From Paraphysoderma sedebokerense (lineage: Eukaryota; Blastocladiomycota; Physodermatomycetes; Physodermatales; Physodermataceae): 30,887 bases of DNA. The notes beneath the pieces were generated by a model. The model saw nothing but the letters and a program-made list of their open reading frames with translations. It ran no database searches and was not told where the DNA came from. The DNA is taken from positions 1-30,887 of the forward strand of contig JAHLJZ010000142.1 of the NCBI GenBank assembly GCA_025602915.1, read 5' to 3'. A program made the position numbers and the translations under genes. Below, in pieces: positions 21,792-30,887 of this stretch; position 1 is the stretch's first letter; each line of letters opens with the position of its first letter.

Positions 21792-23084
21792 ATGTTCCCT
21801 CCGCGAACCATGAATGACGTCAACAGACGGAATCGCTTAAACCAGACCCCGCTTCATCGGGCGGCCCAGAAAAAGAATGTAGAACGACTTCAGATGCTAT
21901 TACGCAAGGGGGCCGATGTCAATGCTGCCGATCATAACGAATCCACTCCTCTGCACTTTGCTACTGATACAGGCACAGATGATTTAGTGCAGATTCTATT
22001 GGACAATGGGGCGGATATTAACAGGGTGGATCAAAAATGTGGAACTGCACTACATTATGCCGTCAGGCGAAAATCAGATATCCTCGTTCGATTATTGCTG
22101 GACCGGGGAGCTGATGTGAATCAAGTTAATTCCGGCGGAGATTCACCGCTATCCTTTTCTGTTGACAGTACGGAAATGTTCGAGTTATTGGTAGAGAACA
22201 ATGCTGAACTCAATGATGGCTCTACTCTCAGTTCCGCTGTCATTTACAGTGAAGTCGAGCTGGTCCGATTTTTACTGGAATATGGAGCAGATCCCAACAA
22301 ATGTCCTTCAGACCTTTATGCAACACCGTTGGAGTATGCGTTGAATTTATACGACGATGATATCGTTTCATTGCTTGTTGAAAACGGTTCTGATGTCAAC
22401 GTGGAAACGAGGTCCGGCAAACCTGTATTGTTCTCGGTTCTCCGATGTGGAGATATGAATTTATTTCGGCAAGTTATCGACAATATCACTAATTTCAACC
22501 TACAAACCAACACTGGTGTAACGACACTCATGGAAGCGATCAGAGTTCAGAATATCGAAGCAATCCAAATGCTTTTAGATAAAGATATTGATCTCAACAT
22601 ACAAGATGACAAGGGGCGATCTGCGCTTCACTACGCTTGCCGCCGACCGGATGAGAAATCATTGGAAATATTTCAGATGTTATTGGCACGCAATGCGGAC
22701 GTTAATCTGCAAGATGTTAAAGGTTTTACCCCGCTCCATTATGTTTGTCAGTGGAGAAAGGAAGAATATACAAAATTGCTGGTAGAGAATGGAGCGAATA
22801 TTAACATGGAAACAAACGATGGTAACAAGCCCTTGGACTTAGCAGCCTGGCCAAATAAAGAGTATTTGGGAAGTGAGGGTGCAACAAAACGTCCAAAAAT
22901 AAAGAAATATAGAGTAAAAGGTGAATGTAATATTTGTTGCGACGAGTTCAAATTACCGGTTGCACTGGATTGTGGTCATGTTTTCTGCAGTGAATGTCTT
23001 GAAACTTGGTTTGAAACTAAAATGACAAACAGATGTCCTATGTGTAGAAAATCTACTATTAGAATTCTGCGGTTGTACTTATAA
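21792..23084 (+). CDS. Ankyrin-repeat protein with C-terminal C3HC4 RING finger (probable E3 ubiquitin ligase)
   Basis: A single intronless exon of 430 codons, unlike most neighbours, which have introns. About eleven ankyrin repeats of roughly 33 residues fill residues 15–370, with textbook cores such as TPLHRAAQKKN, TALHYAVRRKSD and SALHYACRRPDE, and ends such as LLLDRGADVN. Repeats 4, 5 and 7 are degenerate. The C-terminal RING is complete: C379-x2-C382-x11-C394-x-H396-x2-C399-x2-C402-x12-C415-x2-C418. The order ankyrin then RING is that of substrate-binding plus E2-binding halves of an E3 ligase. A cytosolic or nuclear role is expected and the substrate is unknown. Absence of introns could mean retro-origin or transfer, or simply intron loss. 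Confidence 0.93.
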   Translation: MFPPRTMNDVNRRNRLNQTPLHRAAQKKNVERLQMLLRKGADVNAADHNESTPLHFATDTGTDDLVQILLDNGADINRVDQKCGTALHYAVRRKSDILVRLLLDRGADVNQVNSGGDSPLSFSVDSTEMFELLVENNAELNDGSTLSSAVIYSEVELVRFLLEYGADPNKCPSDLYATPLEYALNLYDDDIVSLLVENGSDVNVETRSGKPVLFSVLRCGDMNLFRQVIDNITNFNLQTNTGVTTLMEAIRVQNIEAIQMLLDKDIDLNIQDDKGRSALHYACRRPDEKSLEIFQMLLARNADVNLQDVKGFTPLHYVCQWRKEEYTKLLVENGANINMETNDGNKPLDLAAWPNKEYLGSEGATKRPKIKKYRVKGECNICCDEFKLPVALDCGHVFCSECLETWFETKMTNRCPMCRKSTIRILRLYL

Positions 23085-25034
23085 TGTGAAAAACATAAAT
23101 GAAAATACAAATAAGTTGGGTAAGCATTCTTATTCCTAAGTATGGCCCTTCCGTATAATGCCAATTTTTTATATGTCTGCAATATGCCAACGTATTAGTG
23201 GGATTCATTCACAATGCCGAGTGATCGACAACAAGTTATTATGATCATAATCAACACAATGTCTACTTATTTCTCATTACACTTTTCATTGATGGTGGCA
23301 ACCCCATGCGTTCAATGCATTCGATCTGTGAATGAGGTCTTCTAAGTCGATATACTGCCTTCGATGTCACTGATTTTGTGAAACTTTTAGTTTACTCGGG
23401 ATTCAATTACTGATGGGCCGCGAATATCAAGAGTAAATTATCGTTCTTTGCTATCCTTCTTCTTGACATAACTTGAGTTAACAATCCCGAAAAAACAAAA
23501 TCAATCATGTGGTCGGATATTAAGCCTGTCAGAGAGGCAATGATAGTAACGCCACCATACTTGTTATCATATTCCAATAAAATTAATCTCCTTCATAACA
23601 ACGATCCATTTCACCGTTGTGCGTGTGTAATTCGGAAACATCGGACCGTCATTGAATTAGCATGGAAATGAGTTGTTATGACCTAAACAGGGAAGTAATG
23701 CAATATCCAAGCAACTACTAACCATTTACGTCACTACAGCCGGATCACATTCCTCTGCTATATACTCTTCACTTCTGGACATCTCCTGAATAAGCTTGAA
23801 ACATCGACCCAAATTCAATGATTGCGGCGAAAATACTGGCAAAATGCAACACTAGATAATTGGGGTTGTGTTTAGATCGGCCAAATTTGTAGCGGTCTAG
23901 CATTTCTGATTCTTTGATTAAGGAAGCTTCACTTCATCTTATAAAATGGTGAGCGGAGTTGTCGGTGTTAACATCCGCCGGAAAACAGCGTTTTGTGATC
24001 GAGATATTGAGGTTGACTTAATACTTCTCCCGTGTTGGCCACAGAACTGTCTACAAATGAGTAGTGGTGTTGAGGTATATTTGATGAGGAAGACTCCATT
24101 TGATGGTAAATACGTCCTCGCACAGTACATTCCTGCAATCATTAAAGTCAGTGATAAATCGTTTTTAATGAACACCTCAAGGTACCCTGTTGAATTCTTT
24201 GCAATATGTCATCCTGCATGATTGGGAGAAGCACTAACATACTTAGAGCTGGTATTCAATCCCAAATTGGCATTGTTAATCGCTTTGACAAATATTTCGC
24301 TCTAAATATTTATTTCTCCATATTGAGCGAAATCTTCAACTGCTTGCTGCAGGTTGTGGGTGAAAGACCGTGTTGATTCGAAAGAAAAGGCATCATCCGG
24401 ATTGAGGAGGTGGTTGTGAACAGTGAGGAACAAGAATGAATTCGTTTTCGGTAATGTGTCGGTTCAGGGTGCTTTCCTCCGGGAGCGCAATTTTGCGAGT
24501 TCTTGGACACTGGTTCTACTGAATTATTACGTTTTCATTTCGATTTCCATATTTAGGTGGTCGGATATTGATCATACTGTTCAGAGTGAAGTGTGCCGAG
24601 CCAAACGGCAAAAAAAAAGACAGACATCCATATGAGTGATAAGTTAAGGGACTGTAATCTTAATTTTTGCTGTCGTAAGTTACGAAACCATCTGCAAATT
24701 CGAGTTTGCACGATCGCTGTCTTCTTTTCGAGCACTTTTGCAATTGTGGCCATAGTTGTCTACCGTTAAATTTGAATGTTGCAACATTTATGAGTTTGCC
24801 ATGAAAGAGGAAGATATGAATCAGGGTGGTGGAAAACAGTTGCAGTTGGCAAGATCGATGTAAAAGGTTGTCGGTTGAAATCGTTGAGCGAGGGAACAAT
24901 AATAAAACTGTCTTGTCACTTGGCGCCTTTTTTCGCTTTCTATAACATAGGTCCTCAAAGTCTAACCAATTTACATTCATTGAGGGTATACCGTGTTCGT
25001 AGAATCCCCTTTTCGGCAATCCCTAAGTGATTCA
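23085..25034. other. 1.9-kb region without a convincing gene
   Basis: No conserved protein motif was found on either strand. The best candidate is an ATG-started plus-strand frame at 23946–24221 (91 aa), with no recognised domain and no obvious splice partner. Minus-strand frames at 24553–24753 and 24660–25019 look random. The last few hundred bases should be the promoter of the WD40 gene. Confidence 0.4.
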
Positions 25035-27921
25035 ATGAGTTCTTCAAGTGGCCAGTCGCCTCTTCTCACGTTCCGCGGGCATTCAGATTCGGTCTGGTCA
25101 GTCGCCGCATCACCAGATGGGAAATACCTCTACAGCGGGAGTTACGATCACACAGTCAAAAAGTGGGATTCAACAAATGGCCAGTGTCTGGGCACATTCA
25201 AAGGGCATTCAAGTTCGGTCTTTTCAGTCGCTGTTTCACCAGATGGAAAGTGCGTCTACAGCGGGAGTAAAGACAAGACAGTCAAGAAGTGGGATTTTTC
25301 AAGCGGGCAGTGTTTCGGCACATTCCACGGGCATTCAGATAGAGTGCGCTCAATTGCTGTTTCACCAGACGGAAAGTACGTCTACAGCGGCAGTGGGGAC
25401 AGGACAGTCAAGAAGTGTGATGCTTCAAGTGGGCAATGTATTGTCACATTTCAAGGACACTCAAGTGAGGTAGCTTCAGTCGCTGTTTCGCCAGATGGAG
25501 AGTATGTCTACAGCGGAAGTTTTGACAACACAGTCAAGAAATGGGATTCTTCTATTGGCCGGTGTCTTGCCACATTCCGAGGGCATTCATGGTATGTCTT
25601 TTCAGTCGCTGTTTCACCAAATGAAAACTACGTCTACAGCGGCAGTGGGGACAATACAGTGAAGAAGTGGAATGCTTCAAGTGGGCAATGTCTTGACACA
25701 TTTCGAGGACACTCAGGCGGGGTCATTTCAGTCGCTGTTTCACCGGATGGAAAGTATGTCTACGGCGGGAGTTGCGACAACACAGTCAAAGGGTGGGATG
25801 CTTCAAATGCCCAGTGTGTTGCAACATTCCAAGGGCATTCAGATTGGGTCCGTTCAGTCACTGTTTCATCAGATGGGAAGTACGTCTACAGCGGCAGTGG
25901 GGACGACACAGTCAAGAAGTGGGAATCCAAGAGCAAGCAACAACCTCATACACCAGCAGAGCAGATAGCTGAACAGTCACTGGCTATTTCAAAACATAGT
26001 GAGTTTGTTGAATGCGAACAACAAACCGATTGTGAGACAGATAATGAAAAAAAGGTTCATTCAAGCTCTTACAAAGGGCGTGAATTTCTTGTGCTGATAC
26101 CATCATTTGAAAATAATATAGCCTGTCACCACGCCGGAATCTGGTCGGGGGAAGCATACTACGGATATATGCTCTCTAAGCAATACAGGCCAGAAAGTAA
26201 GTTTAAGTTTCGATCAACTATTTCTTGTACATCAGAAGGACACAATGTATCTAACAGCAGGCATATTCACGGCAATTTATTATAGACCTCCGCCCATGTT
26301 GGAGTAATTTCACAAGAACAGCGGAATGTCAAGGAACGTCGCATATGTGAGATTTCAGCTCCACGACACGAATTGGACGCAGTAAATTCAGCTTTTGTAC
26401 TTTCTCAAAGAAGAAAACTTGATAGTCAATATTAAATATTCGATTTTAGGCGGAGCTCATAGTTGAACTCACTCGTGAGATTGCTGAACTCAAAAGTGAA
26501 TTCGAACGCACGAAGGAAAGTGATGCCGCTCACAATGGAAACATCGAAAAGGTATATTGGTTCTCATGACTTAATTGCATGCGATGCCCCGTAGTATCAT
26601 ACACACTGACCGACAAACTCGCTTTTAAAATTTTGTAAAAAGGCCAAGTATGCAAATGACGAGACGAAATCAGACCCTTCAGACGACCTTGATGAAGGTG
26701 ACACCATCTCCTTATCGAAAATCTCACATAACTCTGGAACTGACATGCCTTTGCAAATATTTAGCGATCACAAAATATGATGACCAGACGAAGCGCATAT
26801 CCGGAATGATGGAAACTTATCTTCGGCGGCTCGAACAAAAAATTCAAGAATCGCCTCTAAAGCCATTGACTCGTGAAATATCTTATAATTTCACGGGCAA
26901 TACAATCAATTGGACTCTGATTGATAAAACTGTCCTTGAGTTCCAAACTGTGATGAATCGTCTTCATATGAAATTCCCAATTATAAAGGAAATTTACGAT
27001 TACTCGAGGTTGATTGAAGCCTTTGACGACGAGTCCCCGTCTCCTCCTTTGGAGAGTGAAGTAGCCAGAGATATATATTCCGAATTGAAATGTTGCCGTG
27101 ATCAAAAGTTTTTGCTATGCCACGACTTGCAGCAACTGGAGAATAAGGTAAAGAATGCAACTCTTTCCTCGTACTTAACTTTTCCTTTACTAACTCTAAT
27201 TCCCCAACATTCGTAGTTGAAACTTGATTGGGAGTACATTCAAACAGAATCCGCAAAATTGGCCACATTGCAGCTATCGCTCCTGGACGAAACCGATAAA
27301 TCCCAAGATCCCGCACTCATGGTTAATCTTCCTGAGCTCGTTCACGCAAAGGCAACGTATGTTTCCGCTAAAGAGAAATGGAGATGTCAAAAAACAACAC
27401 TCGAAAACTGTGCCAACAATTTTGAACGTAGCATAATGCAAATCGGAGAGGCGATTCAATCAGTTTTGCTGAAATTCGATTCTGAAATGTTCAAATGTGT
27501 TGAATCATTGAATGAGCCAGTCAACAATTTCGAATTATATCTGGACCGTCTGCGCAAATCTGTAGTAGAAGCACTAACAGAGGTGCACCAAAAATTACAG
27601 TTGTGCGACTATAGGGATCAAGACCTTTGTCAGCACTCATATGAATTATTGGACGACATCAGAAGAATTAATGAGACAGAGAAGGCGATTGATCAGCTGT
27701 CAACCGATTCGTGCCGAACCAAGCAAAACCGAGCTGGCGAGCAAGTTGATTCTAGCAACTACGTATCTGATGAAACGGACAGCCTCCATTCACTCGCCAC
27801 TGGGGATTCGGAAGTAGATGAACCGACGGTGGAAATGTCTCAAATTTGTGTGACAGAGGAAATTCAAGACGATAGGAGTATTGAGACCGTAGACTCCGGT
27901 GTTGACTGGAAGTTGTTATAA
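25035..27921 (+). CDS. WD40-repeat protein with C-terminal coiled-coil region (exon join uncertain)
   Basis: The first exon starts at ATG 25035 and carries seven WD40 repeats of exactly 42 residues (residues 10–303), a full seven-bladed propeller, then a linker and REFLVLIPSF. Downstream exons fit each other perfectly: up to 26381, then 26450–26551, 26643–26697, 26765–27147 and 27217–27921. They encode coiled-coil-prone helices (IVELTREIAELKSEFERTK, TYLRRLEQKIQ) and an acidic tail. The link is the problem. A strong GTAAGT donor after 26196 (phase 1) does not match the strongest acceptor before 26286 (phase 0). A weaker acceptor before 26305 restores the frame and gives 827 aa. Otherwise the propeller ends soon after 26196, or reads to a stop at 26285, and the coiled-coil exons lack a visible start. 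The role is unknown; a recognition or scaffold protein is likely. Confidence 0.6.
25062..25943 (+). repeat. Seven 126-bp tandem repeats encoding WD40 blades
   Basis: Seven uninterrupted units of 126 bp, all in one exon and highly similar in DNA, share GHS, SVAVSPDGKYVYSGS and TVKKWD. Differences cluster at the two residues after GHS, the residue after the following Val, and the residue between GS and D. The last unit is more divergent at its end. Confidence 0.92.
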
Positions 27922-28905
27922 CCGGATGAAATGTAATGACTGTTTGTGTCTGTTTAAATACATACTGTTGAGGATTGAATTTCTTGAAATGTGCTTTTTG
28001 ATTTCCAATAACCATTGTCATAAGTATATTAAAATCTGGAAAGTGGATTTTGATAATGCTTGTTTAATCTTAATGAATCAAAGCAGTTGGCAGTTCAGTA
28101 ATTTTCTGTTTAAATCAACCCGACAACAAATTTTATGGGAGCCTTCTCAGGGCACGACGGCACATTTGGCATATTTCACTGCCGTTTTATACTAGACGAT
28201 GCGGCGATGGAGAGTTCTCAGGTTACGACTGCAGATTTGACTTATGAATTCGGTTGATGAAAAGAAGTTCAATCGTTACTCTCCGCTGTTGTATTCACTA
28301 TTCCACACCGACCTATGCCAACTAACCTAGATACAAAGACCTGTCAAACATTTAGTACAGCTAATATGGGACCGAAATCCGAATTCCGAAAGGGGTCAAT
28401 CAATTCATTCAGGATCATGATTTATGTCAAAAATACTGCAACTTGCAAGAACCTAAAGCTTGAACGCAAAAAAATTGTGGGTGAATACGCTTGGAGGTAG
28501 TGATGGTGATGCTGAAGAATAATAGCCATGCCGGAGAATGCAGGATCCAATTTGTAATACCATATAATTTTCCTTGGATGCTTGTTTCAATGACAGAGTA
28601 GTATGTTGAGTTTTGAAGTATCGTCCTTTCTCTTAAAATTCTTTTTCTGTACTCGTATGGTTGAAATATAGCATGTTGTTCATTATCCGTGAAGCAGCTT
28701 CATACTTTCACAATCGTGATATGCTCTTTGAACTTTATTTCTTCACTAAAATTATTCCATCATATCGGCGATACGAAACAAGAGGGCGTCATCAATACTG
28801 AAAACTGAAATCGACCGCAGGAGCTGATGTAACCTTCCACTGAAGTCTCCGAACCCTTCAACAAATTCGCGTGGTTGATATACATGCAGTTGGTGTAATC
28901 AGTAG
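27922..28905. other. Intergenic region between convergent genes
   Basis: About 980 bp between the stop of the coiled-coil exons and the stop of the minus-strand secreted protein. It is AT-rich with short frames only (plus 28315–28500 is motif-free). No repeat or RNA gene was recognised. Confidence 0.45.
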
Positions 28906-29328
28906 TCAAAGCAAAATCCTCCATGTGTTAGAATGATATCCTCTACCACATCTGGATATACAATACCAAATGTTATCGTGCTTAACCACCAAATCTAATT
29001 TTTTTCCACTGAATCGGCAACTGTTGGGGCAAAAAAGGTGTCCACGTAGTGCATCCCTCTCTACTGTCTCCTTAAGTTCCGTGATTACTTCAACAGGTAC
29101 AGCTGTAACTTGATTCTTATAACAAGAACTGAAAAGTTCGGGGTAATTGTAAGTAAAGCGGCGTGACCCCTGTAGGTAAACGTTGATTTCTTTGTTTCCT
29201 GATTCTGTCTTTGTTGCACTGGGTGCGAAAGTCATGCAAATTTTGTTGAAAAACGGGCATCCATAACGTGTCGGTGTAGTACACGTTGCTATTAATAAAA
29301 CGTGCGATAAGTTAGATAAAACAAACAT
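28906..29328 (-). CDS. Small cysteine-rich secreted protein (effector-like)
   Basis: A single exon of 140 aa from ATG 29328 to the stop at 28906. The N-terminus (MFVLSNLSHVLLIATCTT) is a plausible signal peptide. Eight cysteines are present: TC, GCPFFNKIC, SSCYKN, FCPNSC and WYCISRC, a spacing suited to disulfide pairs. There is no membrane segment after the signal and no GPI tail. Size, secretion signal and cysteine content match the loose definition of fungal effectors or defence-type secreted proteins. No family is recognised. An additional upstream exon cannot be excluded, but the ATG gives a sensible leader. Confidence 0.65.
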   Translation of the reverse strand: MFVLSNLSHVLLIATCTTPTRYGCPFFNKICMTFAPSATKTESGNKEINVYLQGSRRFTYNYPELFSSCYKNQVTAVPVEVITELKETVERDALRGHLFCPNSCRFSGKKLDLVVKHDNIWYCISRCGRGYHSNTWRILL

Positions 29329-29467
29329 ACTGGATTAACAGCACAAAACAGCACACCTCTCTATCGCATCTGTGAAATCAATGGTATTGCTCCTGAACAT
29401 CGCCGAAAATCCATGTGTCATTCAAAAACGTGTGCCACCATCTATAAATCTGAGCAACTGGATTAGT

Positions 29468-29722
29468 TTATATTGATTGACGCATATTGAATATTGCAAT
29501 TGTTACCTGTGCTTGGGTTATGAGTTCATCGTCAGGAAATTCCTCCTTGTTTCTGATGAAATCAGCATAAATATCCTTCGCTGTGGCATTTGTGGAGTTT
29601 ACTCTTTCTTTGATGAAAGTTCTAAGTTTGATTTTCGGGTTCTGCAGTTCTGCAAGGAATCCTGGGATGATTTGGCTGAAATGGACCGAGTATTTGCACG
29701 TTTTACCGAAAAGGCGAAACAT
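29468..29722 (-). pseudogene. Possible cytochrome P450 exon fragment
   Basis: A minus-strand open stretch encodes about 73 residues before a good GTAACA donor (after CAG). The segment IIPGFLAELQNPKIKLRTFI, then KERVN, AKDIYADFI and DDELITQAQ resembles the region of fungal P450s between the F/G loop and the I helix. The I-helix AGxDT motif that should come next is not visible downstream, and no heme-binding Cys motif occurs nearby, so this looks like an isolated remnant. The resemblance is from memory and modest; the stretch could instead be an exon of an unrecognised gene. Confidence 0.3.
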
Positions 29723-29803
29723 TTTCCGAAAAAGAGGATGAGATGAAGCGAGATGATGAGGGATTTGAGATTTAGAGGTCTGACAATTTTGTGTGCCGAA
29801 TCG

Positions 29804-30345
29804 GGTTTGATACTCCTCTGAATTTGGTTTAATCGGAGTTGTCAGGAATTAATGTCGTACATGAATGTTGTGCTATCGGGATCGGCTTTCACTCCACTCA
29901 GAGAATACAGAAACACCGAGAGAGTCATCATCTTTATTTACTTAAATATTTAACAGTATACCACTTTGCCTGACAGTATGATTGTCCAGTCTATAGCTTG
30001 GTTATGGTGACAAAACCATGTCCTGAATTTGCACCTTCCGAGTTCAATTGATTTGTCCCACTGTTATATGAACCTCCTCCGCCACCAGGAGCATGCAGTA
30101 AAGTCGGTGTTGGTGAACGGACCAGCGCCGCCAGAGTAACCGCCGCCGCCACCGGGACCTCCACTGCTGCATGTTTGACCAGCAGCACTCGCGCCGCCTC
30201 CAAATCCACCATCACCCACAGTTGGCGCCCCCCCTGGTGCATTCACATTGATGCTTCCACCGAAACCACCCTCGAGCGGTCGAAGACATTGCTGATTGTG
30301 ACCATTGAATCCAACAGCACCATTGCTCTTCCACCCAGCACCACC
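29804..30345. repeat. 542-bp tandem duplication, copy 1
   Basis: This unit is repeated immediately, without spacer, at 30346–30887. Compared line by line, the two copies look identical. The flank to the left (ending at 29803) differs from the junction sequence, so the left border is precise. It contains a minus-strand glycine-rich coding segment. Confidence 0.95.
29991..30345 (-). pseudogene. Glycine-rich protein segment, ALK/Gly_rich-like C-terminus (copy 1, frame interrupted)
   Basis: On the minus strand the unit encodes GGAGWKSNGAVGFNG, then Gly-rich stretches (GGFGGGAS, GGPGGGGGYSGG), then in a shifted frame APGGGGGSYNSGTNQ and a conserved-looking end NSGHGFVTITKL before the stop at 29991. 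This pattern matches the C-terminal part of the glycine-rich domain known from ALK/LTK receptors and many protist and bacterial surface proteins. The frame changes near 30091–30096, at a GCATGC where a simple DFTAPGGG reading would be expected, so the copy is broken, mis-sequenced or spliced in an unusual way. An open reading continues only a short way upstream across the duplication junction. There is no start codon with a signal peptide. Confidence 0.5.
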
Positions 30346-30887
30346 GGTTTGATACTCCTCTGAATTTGGTTTAATCGGAGTTGTCAGGAATTAATGTCGT
30401 ACATGAATGTTGTGCTATCGGGATCGGCTTTCACTCCACTCAGAGAATACAGAAACACCGAGAGAGTCATCATCTTTATTTACTTAAATATTTAACAGTA
30501 TACCACTTTGCCTGACAGTATGATTGTCCAGTCTATAGCTTGGTTATGGTGACAAAACCATGTCCTGAATTTGCACCTTCCGAGTTCAATTGATTTGTCC
30601 CACTGTTATATGAACCTCCTCCGCCACCAGGAGCATGCAGTAAAGTCGGTGTTGGTGAACGGACCAGCGCCGCCAGAGTAACCGCCGCCGCCACCGGGAC
30701 CTCCACTGCTGCATGTTTGACCAGCAGCACTCGCGCCGCCTCCAAATCCACCATCACCCACAGTTGGCGCCCCCCCTGGTGCATTCACATTGATGCTTCC
30801 ACCGAAACCACCCTCGAGCGGTCGAAGACATTGCTGATTGTGACCATTGAATCCAACAGCACCATTGCTCTTCCACCCAGCACCACC
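30346..30887. repeat. 542-bp tandem duplication, copy 2, ending at the window edge
   Basis: Identical to 29804–30345 as far as I can see, and complete to its last base, which is also the last base of the window. A repeat boundary coinciding with the sequence end fits an assembly edge in a repeat, although a true tandem array continuing outside is also possible. Confidence 0.95.
30533..30887 (-). pseudogene. Glycine-rich protein segment (copy 2, same interruption)
   Basis: This is the second copy of the same glycine-rich C-terminal segment, with the identical frame change near 30633–30638 and the same stop at 30533–30535. It is cut by the window end at GGAGW, so its upstream exon, if any, lies outside. 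Because the interruption is shared, it predates the duplication or the duplication is an assembly product. Confidence 0.5.

Noticed and set aside
23946-24221. ATG-started 91-aa plus-strand frame in the 1.9-kb gap
   Set aside because: Reasonable start context but no recognised domain, no signal peptide and no supporting splice sites; too short to trust alone.
23085-25034. Possible transposon or retroelement remnant in the large gap
   Set aside because: No reverse transcriptase, integrase or transposase motif, no terminal repeats and no target duplications were seen.
25048-25968. Plus-strand frames overlapping the WD40 repeats, rich in Ser/Gln
   Set aside because: They are alternative frames of the 126-bp repeats; repeat periodicity keeps them open by construction.
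28315-28500. 61-aa plus-strand frame between convergent genes
   Set aside because: Short, no motif, and in a region with no promoter-like context.

Overview
The window looks like nuclear DNA of a fungus. Genes lie on both strands and are split by short GT–AG introns (mostly about 50–100 nt, a few of 160–300 nt, several with a CTAAC/CTGAC branch site near the 3' end). There are signal peptides followed by Kex2-type KR sites, GPI-anchor tails, a bifunctional ornithine acetyltransferase and a family of fungal secreted proteins. My best guess is Basidiomycota, perhaps a rust-like lineage, because the C-terminal domain of the 554-aa secreted protein and the Cu-only SOD-like pair resemble families I associate with those fungi. 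This is inference from memory, not a search result. I saw no rRNA, tRNA, CRISPR array or recognisable transposon or viral relic.

Left part (1–9.1 kb), cell surface and secretion: a divergent pair of secreted, repeat-rich proteins (the first running off the left edge), the mitochondrial arginine-pathway gene ARG7 with five exons, then a tandem pair of GPI-anchored Cu-only superoxide dismutase-like proteins, each 291 aa. Together they look like wall or apoplast proteins around one housekeeping gene.

Middle (9.5–17.3 kb), housekeeping: a small orphan protein, a Tim17-family complex I subunit (NDUFA11-like), the exosome cap subunit RRP4 (minus), a fungal alpha/beta hydrolase, and the CWF19-like debranching-associated protein Drn1 with two zinc knuckles (minus). 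I could join exons for all of these with phases that agree. The small orphan rests on a less usual donor site.

Right part (18.4–30.9 kb), accessory in flavour: an orphan 7-TM protein; a head-to-head pair of ubiquitin-ligase-type genes (KCTD-like BTB and ankyrin–RING); a gene with seven near-identical WD40 repeats followed by coiled-coil exons whose join is ambiguous; a small cysteine-rich secreted protein; a possible P450 fragment; and, at the extreme right, an exact 542-bp tandem duplication carrying a glycine-rich, ALK-like reading frame. The second copy ends exactly on the last base, which suggests an assembly edge. The most attractive leads are the duplicated Kex2-flanked ECDPEAGC motif, the WD40 repeats whose variability is confined to a few positions, and the ubiquitin-ligase gene pair.
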